Below the pieces are notes generated by a model. It was not told where the DNA came from, searched no databases, and was given only the letters and a program-made list of their open reading frames with translations. DNA of 64,000 bases, from the NCBI GenBank assembly GCA_947044405.1, contig CAMRHE010000652.1, positions 383,501-447,500 on the forward strand, read 5' to 3'. Below, piece after piece: positions 20,205 to 32,649 of this stretch (the first letter of the stretch is position 1; each line of letters opens with the position of its first letter). This DNA is from Leptodactylus fallax. Taxonomy: Eukaryota; Chordata; Amphibia; Anura; Leptodactylidae. The position numbers were made by a program, and so were the translations under genes.

Positions 20205-21220
20205 ACAGTGAAACGTGAAACATAAAAGAAAAACCCCAAAAACATACCTTTCCCCAGTGACTTCCACCACTGACCGGTCCAGCGCAAATGGCAGCTTTGC
20301 CGGTGGAAGCCCCTTTGCCACATATAACTGCTGAGGCCAATCAGTGACCACAGGAAAGGAACTGATGATGTCACTTACATACTGTAAGGGAATTGCCAGT
20401 TGAGCAATTCTCCAGTGCTGCAGCAAAAACCTGAGAGGAAGGGAATACAGAGACAGTGAGCCCTAAAGTTGACCCAGACCCTGTCCCTACCTACTTGTCT
20501 CACTGTCCTAATGACAGGAACAACTTGGAGCCAGTCCCTACTCTGAATAAGTGACTACACAGAACGCAGACAGGATGCACAAACAACAAAGGGAGGTCAG
20601 CTAGCCAAGGGGTCGGTAACAATCGAGCAATGCAGTACAGAATCAAAATCCAAGAGAATAGTCAAAGGAAAGCCAGTGGTCAGAAAATCAGAAGAGCAGG
20701 TAACAAGGAACAAGGAATATAGCCAGTAAGTGAAATGCAATAGCAGGCACCAATGGGAAAGTGAGCAAACAATAAATAGGGAAAAAGAACCCACCCCAGA
20801 CTTGATAGGAGGACAGGCTGTGAATCACAAAGACAGGACTAAAGTTAACTCTTAGTGGAGCAGGGGGAAAGCAAGGTGAAGGAGAAGGGCGTGGTGGAAA
20901 ATCAATTAAGGAGGTGAGGGAATAGGACAGTGTTCAGACAATACAAGAAAAACCCAAGGAAAGAATTACAACCGGGCACGCCTCCTGCGCCGCAGCGTGT
21001 GCCCGGAGGACGGCGCCAAAGCCCGGACAGGCAAGGACGTTACACATACGTCACCAGTTCCTTTCTTGTGGCCGTTGATTCGCCTCAGCAGTCAGGTGCA
21101 GCGCAGAACTTCTGCCGGCAAAGGAACAGCACATGCTGGATCGGACAGTGGTGGCAGACACTGGTGTCAGGTGAGTATGAGGTTTTTTTTTTTAAATGTT
21201 TCACCCTCCTTCCTTTCACC
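20205..21220. mobile_element. Foldback element split by a solo LTR
   Basis: The left arm (GTGAAACGTGAAACATAAAA ... ACTGCTGAGGCCAATC) and right arm (GTTGATTCGCCTCAGCAGTC ... AAATGTTTCACCCTCC) are inverted copies. Together they make a palindrome of about 350 bp, interrupted by the LTR at 20383-21044. The arms again carry CATACCTTTCCCC and CAGGTGAGTATGAGG. Confidence 0.8.
20383..21044 (-). mobile_element. Solo LTR, same family as 61886-62539
   Basis: 662 bp. On the minus strand it begins TGTAACGTCC and ends AATTCCCTTACA. Flanked by a perfect 5-bp duplication CATAC (20378-20382, 21045-21049), and it lies in the loop of a foldback. Long stretches match the solo LTR at 61886, for example TTGGATTTTGATTCTGTACT and TTGTTACCGACCCCTTGGCT, in opposite orientation. 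Confidence 0.9.
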
Positions 21221-21225
21221 TTTAA

Positions 21226-21571
21226 AGAGGTTGTCCAGGCTAAACATAAACTTCTAATTAGGCCAGGGGAGGTGAAAAAAAAAAACCATACTCACCTGTC
21301 CCGGTGCTCTGGTGTCCTCCCTGGGTGGTCCAGTCGTACAGCTCGGCTGCTTTCTTGCTGTGGAATTTTTCGCCGGCTTTGACGTTCCCTCAGCGGTCAA
21401 GTGCGGCGAGTACAACAATAGAGCAGCAGGACCGGACCGCGCAAGGAGGCACCGGAGCATTGGGGACAGGTGAATATGTTTTTTTTTTTTTGTTTTGTTT
21501 TTTTTTTTTTACACCACCCCTGGCCAATTTAAAAAATAATATTTGAGTCCATTTTTGCCTGGACAACCCCT
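21226..21571. mobile_element. TTAA-flanked foldback MITE
   Basis: Flanked by TTAA (21222-21225 and 21572-21575). The termini AGAGGTTGTCCAGG and CCTGGACAACCCCT are inverted repeats. Arms: CATACTCACCTGTCCC against GGGGACAGGTGAATATG. TTAA duplications suggest mobilisation by a piggyBac-type transposase, which is not encoded in this window. Confidence 0.82.
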
Positions 21572-21639
21572 TTAAGGGGATATGCAGGAGTATTATTATT
21601 ATTAGGGGGAACACAAGGGGCATTATTAATTGATGGGCA

Positions 21640-22005
21640 CTCTTAAATTAAAGGTTTAAACTTTTAATGCAGACAGCAGGGGAGGGTTAAAATGAATCTT
21701 CCCCTCCTTATCGGCGCTGGGTTGGCTGTCACCTTGTATGTATACAGAGCAGCTGCAGCAGTGATGTCAACAAGACCATGGGCAGCCAAACATTGTATAC
21801 TGCTGTACTGCTGAGCACAGAGATTGGCTGTCGCCGTCCTGTTAACTCGACATCACTGCTGCAGCCACTCTGTGTACAGAGCAGTGAAGGTGACAGGCGG
21901 CCCAGCACAGGAACAGAGGGGAGGATACAGGTAACTGCTAGCGTATTTTCATTTTATAACTCTCCCCTGCTGCAGACATTAAAATGTCTGATCCTGGACA
22001 ACCTC
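21640..22005. mobile_element. Foldback element, TTAA-type family relative
   Basis: Left arm TTTTAATGCAGACAGCAGGG and right arm CCCCTGCTGCAGACATTAAA are inverted. An inner palindrome around TGTTGACATCACTGC-like sequences lies at 21750-21860. The right end is CCTGGACAACCTCT. Confidence 0.65.
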
Positions 22006-22399
22006 TAAGGCAGCATACAGTCGGTATTATTAACTGAAGGGGCACACGCATTCATTTATAGGGGATTTATATATTATATATGTTATAATTGGGGGTAGCA
22101 GCAGGATGGGTGTGCAGGTGAGGACAATGTAGGTCGGTGCCTGGAAAAGTGAGGAGCCAAAGATGTCTGTGCTGCAAACTTTACAGAGACAAGTCACAGC
22201 TGGAAGAAGTGGTCATAGCGGTCCAAAGGGAAGAGACAGGAAATGTGAAGGATTAGTCAGAGACGTCACCTGTAAGTCACTACAAGTAACTGCCCTGTAT
22301 TCACCTAATTGGTCTGCAGAGCCCTGTGTAGAGCTGGTGTAAACTACTACTACTATTGTACTATACTACTACTGTATAGTGATATTATTGGTATAACTT

Positions 22400-22461
22400 G
22401 GGTTGGGGACCCACTTGGACATGTTTGTGCCCCCTCTTCCCAACCCCTAGCTACGCCTCTG
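22400..22461. mobile_element. hAT terminus fragment
   Basis: CCCCTCTTCCCAACCCCTAG followed by CTACGCCTCTG is the inverted form of a CAGAGGCGTAGCTAGGG hAT end, related to family D. I found no partner left end or target duplication. Confidence 0.5.
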
Positions 22462-22865
22462 GTTGGAACCAATCCAGTTGCAGCTTGTTGCTGCAAGCGT
22501 CACTGACGTACTGACGCTGTACGTGGCAGCGGGTTTCTGCAAAGGAGCCCAGATCAGCCCCCAAATCTTTGAATTTCACTAACCACTCTGATAACTACAA
22601 CCCCAGCAGCTCCAGATGCTCTGGGTCTGTTGAGAGTTGGGTCTGAGCATAGGCCATAAAAAAAGATTAACCCTGGACAACCCCTTTAATATGCCCCACA
22701 CAGTTTACTGTCCCTCGCACAGGATGTTAGCCCCCATCACTGTTCCCACACAATATAATGGCCCCATCACTGTTCCCCATACAGTATGGGGGACCAGTGA
22801 AGAGGTCACTGTATGGGGGGACCAGTGAAGTAGCCATAGAAAAAAATTGGCCGACAACCTCTTGA

Positions 22866-23208
22866 AAGAGGTTGTCCATAAATTGGAGCGACCACTGTGG
22901 TGGCCGCCTGGGAGGTGAAAAAATATATATTTTTTTTTTTAAAGAAAGTATACTCACCTGTCCCCAGCACCCCGTTGTCCCCTGCCTGTGTCTGTTCGGT
23001 CTCATGGTGGCCCCTCATTTCTGGAAATCCTGTACTAATTGGTCTTAGCGATCACATGAGGTGCAGGACTCCCAGCAAGTAGACTGAGTCTGAATGGACA
23101 CTGGCAGCGGACAATGGAGCACCACAGACAGGTGAGTATGATTTTTTATTTATTTATTTTATACCTCCCGCCAGCCACATGGGTTGCTCCAATTCCTGGA
23201 CAACCTTT
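22866..23208. mobile_element. TTAA-type foldback MITE
   Basis: The left end AAAGAGGTTGTCC follows TTGA (a decayed TTAA). The right end CCTGGACAACCTTT precedes TTAA at 23209-23212. Arms GTATACTCACCTGTCCCC and CACAGACAGGTGAGTATG. The separate CTGGACAACCCCTTTAA at about 22673 is the right end of another copy. Confidence 0.7.
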
Positions 23209-23632
23209 TTAAATGATTTATCCATCTTTCTTATATTGATGGCTTGTCCTTAGGATAGGCCATCAATATTACATCTGCGATGATACAACAGCCAGGACCT
23301 CTGCAGATCAGCTTTTCCAGGACAGTGCGGCTACAGGTAATGGTAACAATTCTAGGAGCCACAATGTTCACTTGCCATACAGAGTGTAGCAGTGTGTTTA
23401 GGTAGTGCAGTGGTGCACATCGTATGGCGGGTGAGCAACATGGCTCCGAACATGTTTCGGTACCGTTGATCTGCAGGGGTCCTAATGGTGGGCCCCTAGA
23501 AACAATTCCACTGGTGGGCTCTAGACATCTCAGTCCGACACTGCCTGCTAGGGTTAGTTGTAGTCTGCTGACAACACTCTTGGTACATGGGTGTGGTTAG
23601 GGTACACTATTTTAGTGTTGTCCAAATACAGT

Positions 23633-24001
23633 TGTAAAGTGTTAGAGAATGCTGGGGAACACCCCCTCTCATGAATATCAATGATTGACAGAAATACATG
23701 GCAGGCTCTTTCCTTCTTCCTCTGACACCTGGAGAAGACCAACACATGGATGAATAAACATGAACCAAGATGTCTGCAAGAGAACCAGCTTGAAGGAACC
23801 TAACACTGAACTTCTCCATGATGCAAGCTTAATAAGACATTGACTGATATTTCTGTTACTCTGGAAGTTTTCCCTGTATCTATTTTTCCATGAAGACTTT
23901 AATAAATTTCCATGTTTTTATAAGAAGCCGAGTCCTCCAATCATGTTACCTTATGGGTCAACACGTGAGTAAGAGTTCACTCAAGTATACAGTATTTTAC
24001 A
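23633..24001 (+). mobile_element. LTR of an AT-rich retroelement (5' LTR)
   Basis: 369 bp with TGTAAAGTG at the start and TATTTTACA at the end (TGTAAA/TTTACA inverted repeat). An AATAAA signal is at 23901-23906. It is followed after two bases by a primer-binding-site-like sequence, so this is a 5' LTR in plus orientation. The left boundary is inferred from the inverted termini only. Confidence 0.6.
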
Positions 24002-24003
24002 AT

Positions 24004-24020
24004 TGGCGAGTCGGCCCAGT
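24004..24020 (+). other. Primer-binding-site-like sequence
   Basis: TGGCGAGTCGGCCCAG just after the LTR. It resembles the tRNA-Ser site of the element at 63.5 kb (TGGCGTAGTCGGC) with one base missing. Confidence 0.5.
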
Positions 24021-24364
24021 CAAATTTTTTTCCTGTTTTTTCTCATTCCTTCTGCTTGCAAGAGGAGAACGAGAAAGGATTTTGCATGTTTTATAAAGTG
24101 CAAGCATCAGGAACTTTCGAAAATTACCTAAGTGAATGAAACTCGCTTACAGCTGAAAGTTGCACGTGATACACATGGAAGCCTGTGTGAGGAAAGCCTG
24201 TGAGGAACAGAAGAATTTTTGCTCAGATAGTACAGCAAATATTGAAGGAGGACTACAGATGCCAGACGTACTGAGACGTGCTGATAAGAGGAACCAACTG
24301 TTCCAAGGAGAAACTACAAGGTGACAGTTCTCTACGGTTATAAGTAAAAATTTGACATTTAATT

Positions 24365-24685
24365 ATGGAAATTTTACAGTCGTTGTCTAAAAAGTGTAAC
24401 TTAGAGTTTAAGTTTGTGCCTAGTGAAAGGTTACAGAATATATGGCAGGATTTGTATACACAATGTGCACAGGTAAATTCTATCATTGAATATAAATCTT
24501 TTTATGTTACAAAAGAGAAAGAGAAGTTAAGGAATATTATGCATATGATTAATATATTCCATAAAGTTATATCAGAAAAGAAGTTACTTGAATGTAGTAA
24601 TACACAGACTTCTATATCTGTAAGTCCTATTACACATGAGAATAGATCTGTTCAAACAGCCACTGAGGAAATTGCAACATGCTGA
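24365..24685 (+). pseudogene. gag-like ORF, N-terminal part, of the AT-rich retroelement
   Basis: 106 codons, AT-rich codon use, Lys/Glu-rich and predicted helical (for example KEKEKLRNIMHMINIFHKVI). It lies 360 bp downstream of the primer-binding site, where Gag is expected. I do not recognise the family, and Gag is inferred from position. The frame ends in a stop about 60 bp before a Tc1 insertion. Similar AT-rich coding-like sequence resumes after the Tc1 element. Confidence 0.45.
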
Positions 24686-24750
24686 TGTGAAGCGTCCCGT
24701 GGCTGTAATGACTACTCAAGATGACCATAATATAGGCACAGACACAGATA

Positions 24751-25689
<939 letters not shown>

Positions 25690-25691
25690 TA

Positions 25692-26356
25692 TGTCAGTAT
25701 ATGATAAGGAATTACAAATGAAAGAAACAAAGCTAAAATTATCGTTTCAGAAACATTTGACCCATCTGAGTAAGGACATTCCCACATATGATGTAAATAT
25801 CCATGTGTGTACAAACTCAGACATTTTGAAAGTTATGCAGATAAGTTTGATTTATCTACTGAACAGAAAAAAACTCTTGTTTATAATCTGGCTTCCTGCA
25901 AACTTTACGTGATTTCTATCAACAAAGATGTCTTATGACAATGAGTCAAATGAATGGTTACAGGACAGTGATGTAGACAGATTAAAGAAATGAATCTGGT
26001 GCATAAGAGGTGACAGCATGCCAACATCTGAAATTCTGAATGAAATAAAAACTGGCAGAAATGAGTGCACATATACATTTATGTCTAGATTTGAGAGGAC
26101 ATATAAAGCTGTTATTAAAAATGTGAGCTCTGCATCTATGGTAAGAACTTTTGTAAAGAAATTCAGATTTCTGGATATGGTCACTCTCACTATTGCATCA
26201 GATAAAAAGTCTTTATTTGAAGCTGCTAGTTTACTGGATATGGCCAGAAGACATCAGAGACAGATGGCAAATGCAGCCCAAATAGGGCCAACTCAAAGAA
26301 TAAAGTCACCTAAAAGAAATCTGTCAAATCAGATTAAAGATGTCACCTATCTATAG
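25692..26356 (+). pseudogene. gag-like remnant downstream of Tc1 copy T3
   Basis: Broken frames, including a 112-codon stretch (26018-26356) with MPTSEILNEIKTGRNECTYT and DKKSLFEAASLLDMARRHQR, which looks like the helical C-terminal half of a capsid. Frame breaks occur near 25912 and 26000. It belongs with the ORF at 24365 as the same AT-rich element. Confidence 0.4.
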
Positions 26357-26364
26357 AAAGAAAA

Positions 26365-26679
26365 GTGACAAAATCTATGAGAAACGTAGGAAATTACTTT
26401 CTATATAAGCCATATGTTATGCAAGAAGTTCCATTCATCAATCTTCCATTATCAGTTGTAAATAAGCAAAGGTCAAGCTCTCAGCCATCCAAAGCTATTG
26501 ATAGAGTCAGTCACATAGAAAAGAATGTACAAATAAATCTTCACAGTAATCCATCTATGAAATCTGATCTGCCCTTTCTTATTAGGAAAAAGTCACAGAG
26601 CTTGGAATATCTTAATGACAGATCATTACTCAAACTAATGGTGGATGTTATTGACAGGAAGGTCATGGGTCGAGCTTAA
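26365..26679 (+). pseudogene. Downstream ORF of the AT-rich element, unrecognised
   Basis: 104 codons, starting just after the stop of the gag-like frame. No motif such as a zinc knuckle or DSG protease signature is visible. Function is unknown. Confidence 0.3.
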
Positions 26680-26820
26680 AAATCTCTCTATATTAATGAC
26701 TGTCTATTGGTATCATTTATTATTTGGGTTATGTAAAGATAAATCCCTTTCATATGAGGAGAAATTCAGATAGTTATGTGATGATGTTTATACAATAGTC
26801 CTGATCATGATATTGTGAAT

Positions 26821-26825
<5 letters not shown>

Positions 26826-26873
<48 letters not shown>
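26826..26873. repeat. (AT)n microsatellite
   Basis: About 24 AT dinucleotides immediately left of Tc1 copy T1. Confidence 0.97.
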
Positions 26874-26876
<3 letters not shown>

Positions 26877-26885
26877 TATTATATA

Positions 26886-28515
26886 CAGTACAGACCAAAA
26901 GTTTGGACACACCTTCTCATTCCAAGAGTTTTCTGTATTTTCATGACTATAAAAATTGTAGATTCACACTGAAGGCATCAAAACTATGAATTAACACATG
27001 TGGAATTATCTACTTAACCAAAAAGTGTGAAACAACTGAAAATATGTCTTATATTCTAGGTTCTTCAAAGTAGCCACCTTTTGCTTTGATTACTGCTTTG
27101 CACACTCTTGGCATTCTCTTGATGAGCTTCAAGAGGTAGTCACCTGAAATGGTTTTCACTTCACAGGTGTGCCCTGTCAGGTTTAATAAGTGGGATTTCT
27201 TGCCTTATAAATGGGGTTGGGACCATCAGTTGTGTTGTTCAGAAGTCAGGTGGATACACAACTGATAGTCCTACTGAATGGAGAGTTAGAATTTGTATTA
27301 TGGCAAGTAAAAAGCAGCTAAGTAAAGAAAAACGAGTGGCCATCATTACTTTAAGAAATGAAGGTCAGTCAGTCCGAAAAATTGGGAAAACTTTGAAAGT
27401 GTCCCCAAGTGCAGTGGCCAAAACCATCAAGCGCTACAAAGAAACTGGCTCACATGAGGACCGCCCCAGGAAAGGAAGACCAAGAGTCACCTCTGCTGCG
27501 GAGGATAAGTTCATCCGAGTCACCAGCCTCAGAAATCGCAGGTTAACAGCAGCTCAGATTAGAGACCAGGTCAATGCCACACAGAGTTCTAGCAGCAGAC
27601 ACATCTCTACAACAACTGTTAAGAGGAGACTGTGTGCAGCAGGCCTTCATGGTAAAATAGCTGCTAGGAAACCACTGCTAAGGACAGGCAACCAGCACAA
27701 GAGACTTGTTTGGGCTAAAGAACACAAGGAATGGACATTAGACCTGTGGAAATCTGTGCTTTGGTCTGATGAGACCAAATTTGAGATCTTTGGTTCCAAC
27801 CACCATGTCTTTGTGCGACGCAGAAAAGGTGAACGAATGGACTCTACATGCCTGGTTCCCACCGTGAAGCATGGAGGAGGAGGTGTGATGGTGTGGGGGT
27901 GCTTTGCTGGTGACACTGTTGGGGATTTATTCAAAATTGAAGGAATATTGAACCAGCATGGTTACCACAGCATCTTGCAGCGGCATGCTATTCCATCCGG
28001 CTTGCGTTTAGTTGGACCATCATTTATTTTTCAACAGGACAATGACCCCAAACACACCTCCAGACTGTGTAAGGGCTATTTGACCAAGAAGGAGAGTGAT
28101 GGGGTGCTACGCCAGATGACCTGGCCTCCACAGTCACCAGACCTGAACCCAATCCAGATGGTTTGGGGTGAGCTGGACCGCAGAGTGAAGGCAAAAGGGC
28201 CAACAAGTGCTAAGCATCTCTGGGAACTCCTTCAAGACTGTTGGAAGACCATTTCAGGTGACTACCTCTTTAAGCTCATCAAGAGAATGCCAAGAGTGTG
28301 CAAAGCAGTAATCAAAGCAAAAGGTGGCTACTTTGAAGAACCTAGAATATAAGACATATTTTCAGTTGTTTCACACTTTTTGGTTAAGTAGATAATTCCA
28401 CATGTGTTAATTCATAGTTTTGATGCCTTCAGTGTGAATCTACAATTTTTATAGTCATGAAAATACAGAAAACTCTTGGAATGAGAAGGTGTGTCCAAAC
28501 TTTTGGTCTGTACTG
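26886..28515 (+). mobile_element. Full-length Tc1-type element (copy T1, DD38-type family)
   Basis: 1630 bp flanked by TA (26884-26885, 28516-28517). Inverted repeats of about 270 bp start CAGTACAGACCAAAAGTTTG and are nearly identical. The right arm overlaps the last 110 nt or so of the transposase gene, so the left untranslated region carries an inverted copy of the C-terminal codons. Inserted next to an (AT)n run. A second, mutated copy is at 53943-55544. Confidence 0.95.
27300..28352 (+). CDS. Tc1/mariner-family transposase, intact 350-residue ORF with altered third catalytic residue
   Basis: Tc1 transposases bind the terminal repeats and cut and paste the element at TA. Residues 11-50 form the first helix-turn-helix (RKIGKTLKVSPSAVAKTIKR). 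GRPR at 59-62 is the AT-hook-like linker, and a second helix-turn-helix spans about 65-115. The RNase H-fold core has D157 (LWSDETKFE) and D247 (QQDNDPKHT). The position expected to hold the catalytic Glu, 38 residues after D247 in NPIxMVW, is Gln286 (CAG at 28155-28157). The 38-residue spacing fits the Intruder (DD38E) group described as a sister of DD34E Tc1 elements. The nearest downstream Glu is E291 in WGELDRR. The ORF is otherwise uninterrupted and of normal length. The start is the first ATG after the left inverted repeat. The same Gln occurs in copy T2. Activity is therefore doubtful despite the open frame. Confidence 0.93.
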   Translation: MASKKQLSKEKRVAIITLRNEGQSVRKIGKTLKVSPSAVAKTIKRYKETGSHEDRPRKGRPRVTSAAEDKFIRVTSLRNRRLTAAQIRDQVNATQSSSSRHISTTTVKRRLCAAGLHGKIAARKPLLRTGNQHKRLVWAKEHKEWTLDLWKSVLWSDETKFEIFGSNHHVFVRRRKGERMDSTCLVPTVKHGGGGVMVWGCFAGDTVGDLFKIEGILNQHGYHSILQRHAIPSGLRLVGPSFIFQQDNDPKHTSRLCKGYLTKKESDGVLRQMTWPPQSPDLNPIQMVWGELDRRVKAKGPTSAKHLWELLQDCWKTISGDYLFKLIKRMPRVCKAVIKAKGGYFEEPRI

Positions 28516-28517
28516 TA

Positions 28518-29268
28518 CATCATATTATAATATATACATGAGCGTCATGTAAAAGTAACTTGGTCTTACTCTATTAAGTGGTGATCTCTGTTGTGTCACA
28601 TCACACTCTGGATGCAGCGAAAGGCAAAACAAATGTATATAATATGAGCACACAGTATTAGAAGTCAATAAAGTTAGTAAACTTTTCCATTGGTTAAAAT
28701 TGTTATTGTATCAATTCGATTTGTTGCTAAAGTTTTATCTATTTTTCTCCTTAGATATTTCATATGTGAAAAAGCAGCAGTTCATTTATTGAGTCATTCA
28801 TCAATCTTTTGTTCTAGCCAAATATATGCATGAATTATCTAACAACTAATTTTACAAACAGATTAATATGATGTGATTAATAGTAATGCATGATAAAAGT
28901 AATATAAGTCATAATTTACTTTATGCATGATTTCAGCACTTCATGAATAATCCATTGTGTAAGAGCATGCAGCTTTGAGCATGGTCAGTGTGGTCAGGTG
29001 ATTGACAAGGAGTATATTGTGACTTGGTGACCGTGTTGGGCCCATTGTAAGTGTAAGCATTGTCATGTAAACTGCAGTTCTGTGATGTCAAAAATAGGCC
29101 TAAGAAAAATTCTTGATGCATCAGAAGAAAAAATTATAACACATCTAAAGACGTCTATATTTATTTATTTTGTCCTATGTGATCCATTATATTGAATATG
29201 TACTAGCAAATATATTTGAGAAACATCAAAAGGAAACTCATATGTTAAAGCTACAGAAAACCTAAGTT
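28518..29268. other. AT-rich gene-free stretch
   Basis: No coding potential or recognisable element. Base composition matches the gag-like region to the left, so it may be part of the same retroelement or an AT-rich host spacer. Confidence 0.4.
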
Positions 29269-29269
29269 A

Positions 29270-30205
<936 letters not shown>

Positions 30206-30207
30206 TA

Positions 30208-31282
30208 TGTTTGTGAAAGTCACACATGAGGTTTGAGTGTAAGTGACAGCTGCCAGGACATGAAGGTTGAATGTACATTTTAATATACTTTAGTTCAGGA
30301 ATATTTTATAATAAAAGCTTTTGACAAAGATAATACAGATAGCTTTTCGATATACAGTATTTGTTTAAAATTGACAAATGACAAAGGTTAATTGGGGTAA
30401 TTTGATCATGGAATGATAAATATATTATTTATAGTGTGTAAAGCTGGATAACCTATAACAAGTTTTGTTTCATTGTATCACTGGTTATGTATTCATACAA
30501 ATGTACACATATGCTTATATACAATTAACACCTACAAACATTGGGAAAATATAATTGTCTTGCATGCAGATGAGATAAGCTAATCTTCATGAAAGGAAAA
30601 TTTATATTAAAATCAAAGAATAAGTTATATCAAGATATATATTCTTCATTTATTCTTCAAACTTCTGATTATAGAATGTGACATGTTTTGGAATATTTAT
30701 GTTTTATAATATTTATTTCCTATATTGTTTAATGTGTTTACATACATATGCAATCATTACACAAGAATATACACATTCAATTTGGAAAAAGGATGTATTA
30801 AAAGTGATTATGAGTAGAGTCAAAAAGTGCGGTGACATTCTACAAGTGTCTCAGTTTATACTATTCTTGGAGTATTTGGTGGTATCCAAAAGGTTAAAGG
30901 TCACAGTCTTCTGTGAAGAGTCAGTTGTTAAAAAAGACAAGGCAACTGTAAGATGTGGTATTATTCATATATCTTTTGAATAAATGAATAAAGTTGAATA
31001 TTGTGTCTTAAATAAAAAGCACAATATTATTTAGTGAAGAAATGTTTAATAAAAAAAATATTTCTTTATTAAAAAGGATAGTAAAGTGATTGTACTTTAA
31101 AATGTATGATTAAGTATGAGAACATATTGGAACATATTGATGTTTAGTATATTTGTGCTAAGTTATAACCGAAGAATAAATATTGTGAATGGTAATTAAT
31201 AATGAAATCACATTATGTTTCAAGATTATGTTGAAATTTGTCATCACAAGTTAACTAATATATATAATTGTATCCAAAGTAC
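30208..31282. other. AT-rich gene-free stretch
   Basis: Very AT-rich. One 101-codon ORF (30678-30983, plus strand) has no recognisable features. No 3' LTR matching 23633-24001 was found here by eye. Confidence 0.4.
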
Positions 31283-31661
31283 TACCCTGTTTCCCCAAAA
31301 ATAAGACAGCGTCTTATATTAATTTTGCTCCCAAAGATGTGCTGTGTCTTATTTTCAGGGAATGTCTTATTTTTTTTTCCAATGAAGAAGAATTCACATT
31401 TATTGCTGAACAAAAAAATGAACATTTATTATATACGGTACTGTACAGTAGTTGTCATCACAACCAGCATAACCAGACAAACTGTGAATCCTATCAACAA
31501 TTTCTTACTACTCCCGTACCATTATTTCCATGTACAACAATTAACAGTATGGTACATTTACCAATATTTACGGTACGAATAGAAAGTAAAATTTATTCAA
31601 TGACAGTTATGTCATCATCTTCTAGGACATCATCATAACAATCCAAACCATTAATTTCCCT

Positions 31662-32033
31662 GCACACAGTATCATGACCCATAGTGTCCCCTGCACACAG
31701 TATCATGCCCCATAGTGGCCCCTGCACACAGTATTATATCCCATAGTGGCCCCTGCACACAGTATTATATCCCATAGTGGCCCCTGCACACAGTATTATA
31801 TCCCATAGTGGCCCCTGCACACAGTATTATATCCCATAGTGGCCCCTGCACACAGTATTTTATCCCATAGTGGCCCCTGCACACAGTATTTTGCCCCATA
31901 GTGGCCCCTGCACACAGTATTTTGCCCCATAGTGGCCCCTGCACACAGTATTATATCCCATAGTGGCCCCTGCACTGAGTATTTTGCCCCATAGTGGCCC
32001 CCGCACACACTATTATATGTCCCATTGTGGACC
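31662..32033. repeat. 31-bp minisatellite inside the TA-flanked element
   Basis: About 12 units of CCATAGTGGCCCCTGCACAC plus AGTATTATATC, the most homogeneous array of this family in the window. Confidence 0.93.
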
Positions 32034-32044
32034 ACACATGAACA

Positions 32045-32386
32045 ATTATTATACTCTGGGGTCTTTTCAGACCCCAGCGTATAATGATTGGAGGCCCAGG
32101 GGAGGATAGAAACATAAAAAAACAATGTTGCTTACCTGTTCCTCGCTCCGGTCCGCTCCCTGCTACTTCGGCCTTCTTCAAAGTTGGACCAGGCCCATGT
32201 CACGTAATGTGGGCCGGCGTCGCGACGCAAAATGACGTCCGCTGACGTCTGCGACATCATCAAACAGGCCCGAAGCCTGGAGAAGCGTAGGAGAGGTAAG
32301 CACATTGTTTTTTATGTTCCCTCACCAACTCTGGTCCTCCGATTATTATACTCCGGGGTCTTTTCAAAGACCCCCGAGTATAATGA
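32045..32386. repeat. Twin-hairpin foldback cassette, copy 5
   Basis: Hairpins TTATACTCTGGGGTCTTTTC and TTATACTCCGGGGTCTTTTC, arms GCTTACCTGTTCC and GAGAGGTAAGCAC, centre AATGACGTCCGCTGACGTC. The flanking ATGAACAATTATT and TGATAGCAGTGA match copy 3. Confidence 0.87.
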
Positions 32387-32649
32387 TAGCAGTGACTGTG
32401 GGGCTTGGCCCGCGGCCTCACATACCGTATATCCCGTATGTTCTGTTCGGGAATGCTGCGAAACAAAACCTCTCCTATGTCTTACTTTCGGGGGTGTCTT
32501 ATTTTCGGGGTAACACGGTATTATGTGATTATTTGATAAAAATATTAATATCAATAATTGTTATATATGATATTAATATTTGTCATGTAAAAATAAGTAT
32601 GATATATAAATAAATGATATGGTACACTGTGATATTATAGGGTTAGTAA

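Larger units (their letters stand above)
19538..23543. mobile_element. Composite hAT-like element (family E) with nested insertions
   Basis: The left end CAGGGTCGGACTGG and right end AGTCCGACACTG are inverted repeats (CAGNGTCGGACTG). The 8-bp flanks CCCGTAAG and CCTGCTAG agree at 5 of 8, so the target duplication is decayed or the two ends belong to different copies. It contains a compact hairpin (CATACCTCCCAACC...GCGGGAGGTATG, 19691-19757), a 28- to 30-bp minisatellite, four foldbacks, a solo LTR and part of another hAT end. No transposase. Confidence 0.6.
31285..32518. mobile_element. TA-flanked non-autonomous element carrying the 31-bp/foldback cassette
   Basis: The left end TACCCTGTTTCCCC and right end GGGGTAACACGGTA are inverted (CCNTGTTNCCCC) and flanked by TA. 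Subterminal copies of GTCTTATTTTC lie at both sides (about 31330, 31366, 32496). The TA flanks suggest a Tc1/mariner/pogo-type transposase. Inside sits a 31-bp minisatellite plus twin-hairpin foldback nearly identical in layout to the interior of hAT-D, so this element has received the cassette. Confidence 0.75.

Noticed and set aside
20930..21382. 150-codon plus-strand ORF
   Set aside because: It spans the end of a solo LTR, a foldback arm and the next TTAA element, so it is not a gene.
27647..28206. Minus-strand ORFs across the transposase
   Set aside because: Antisense shadows of the intact transposase gene.
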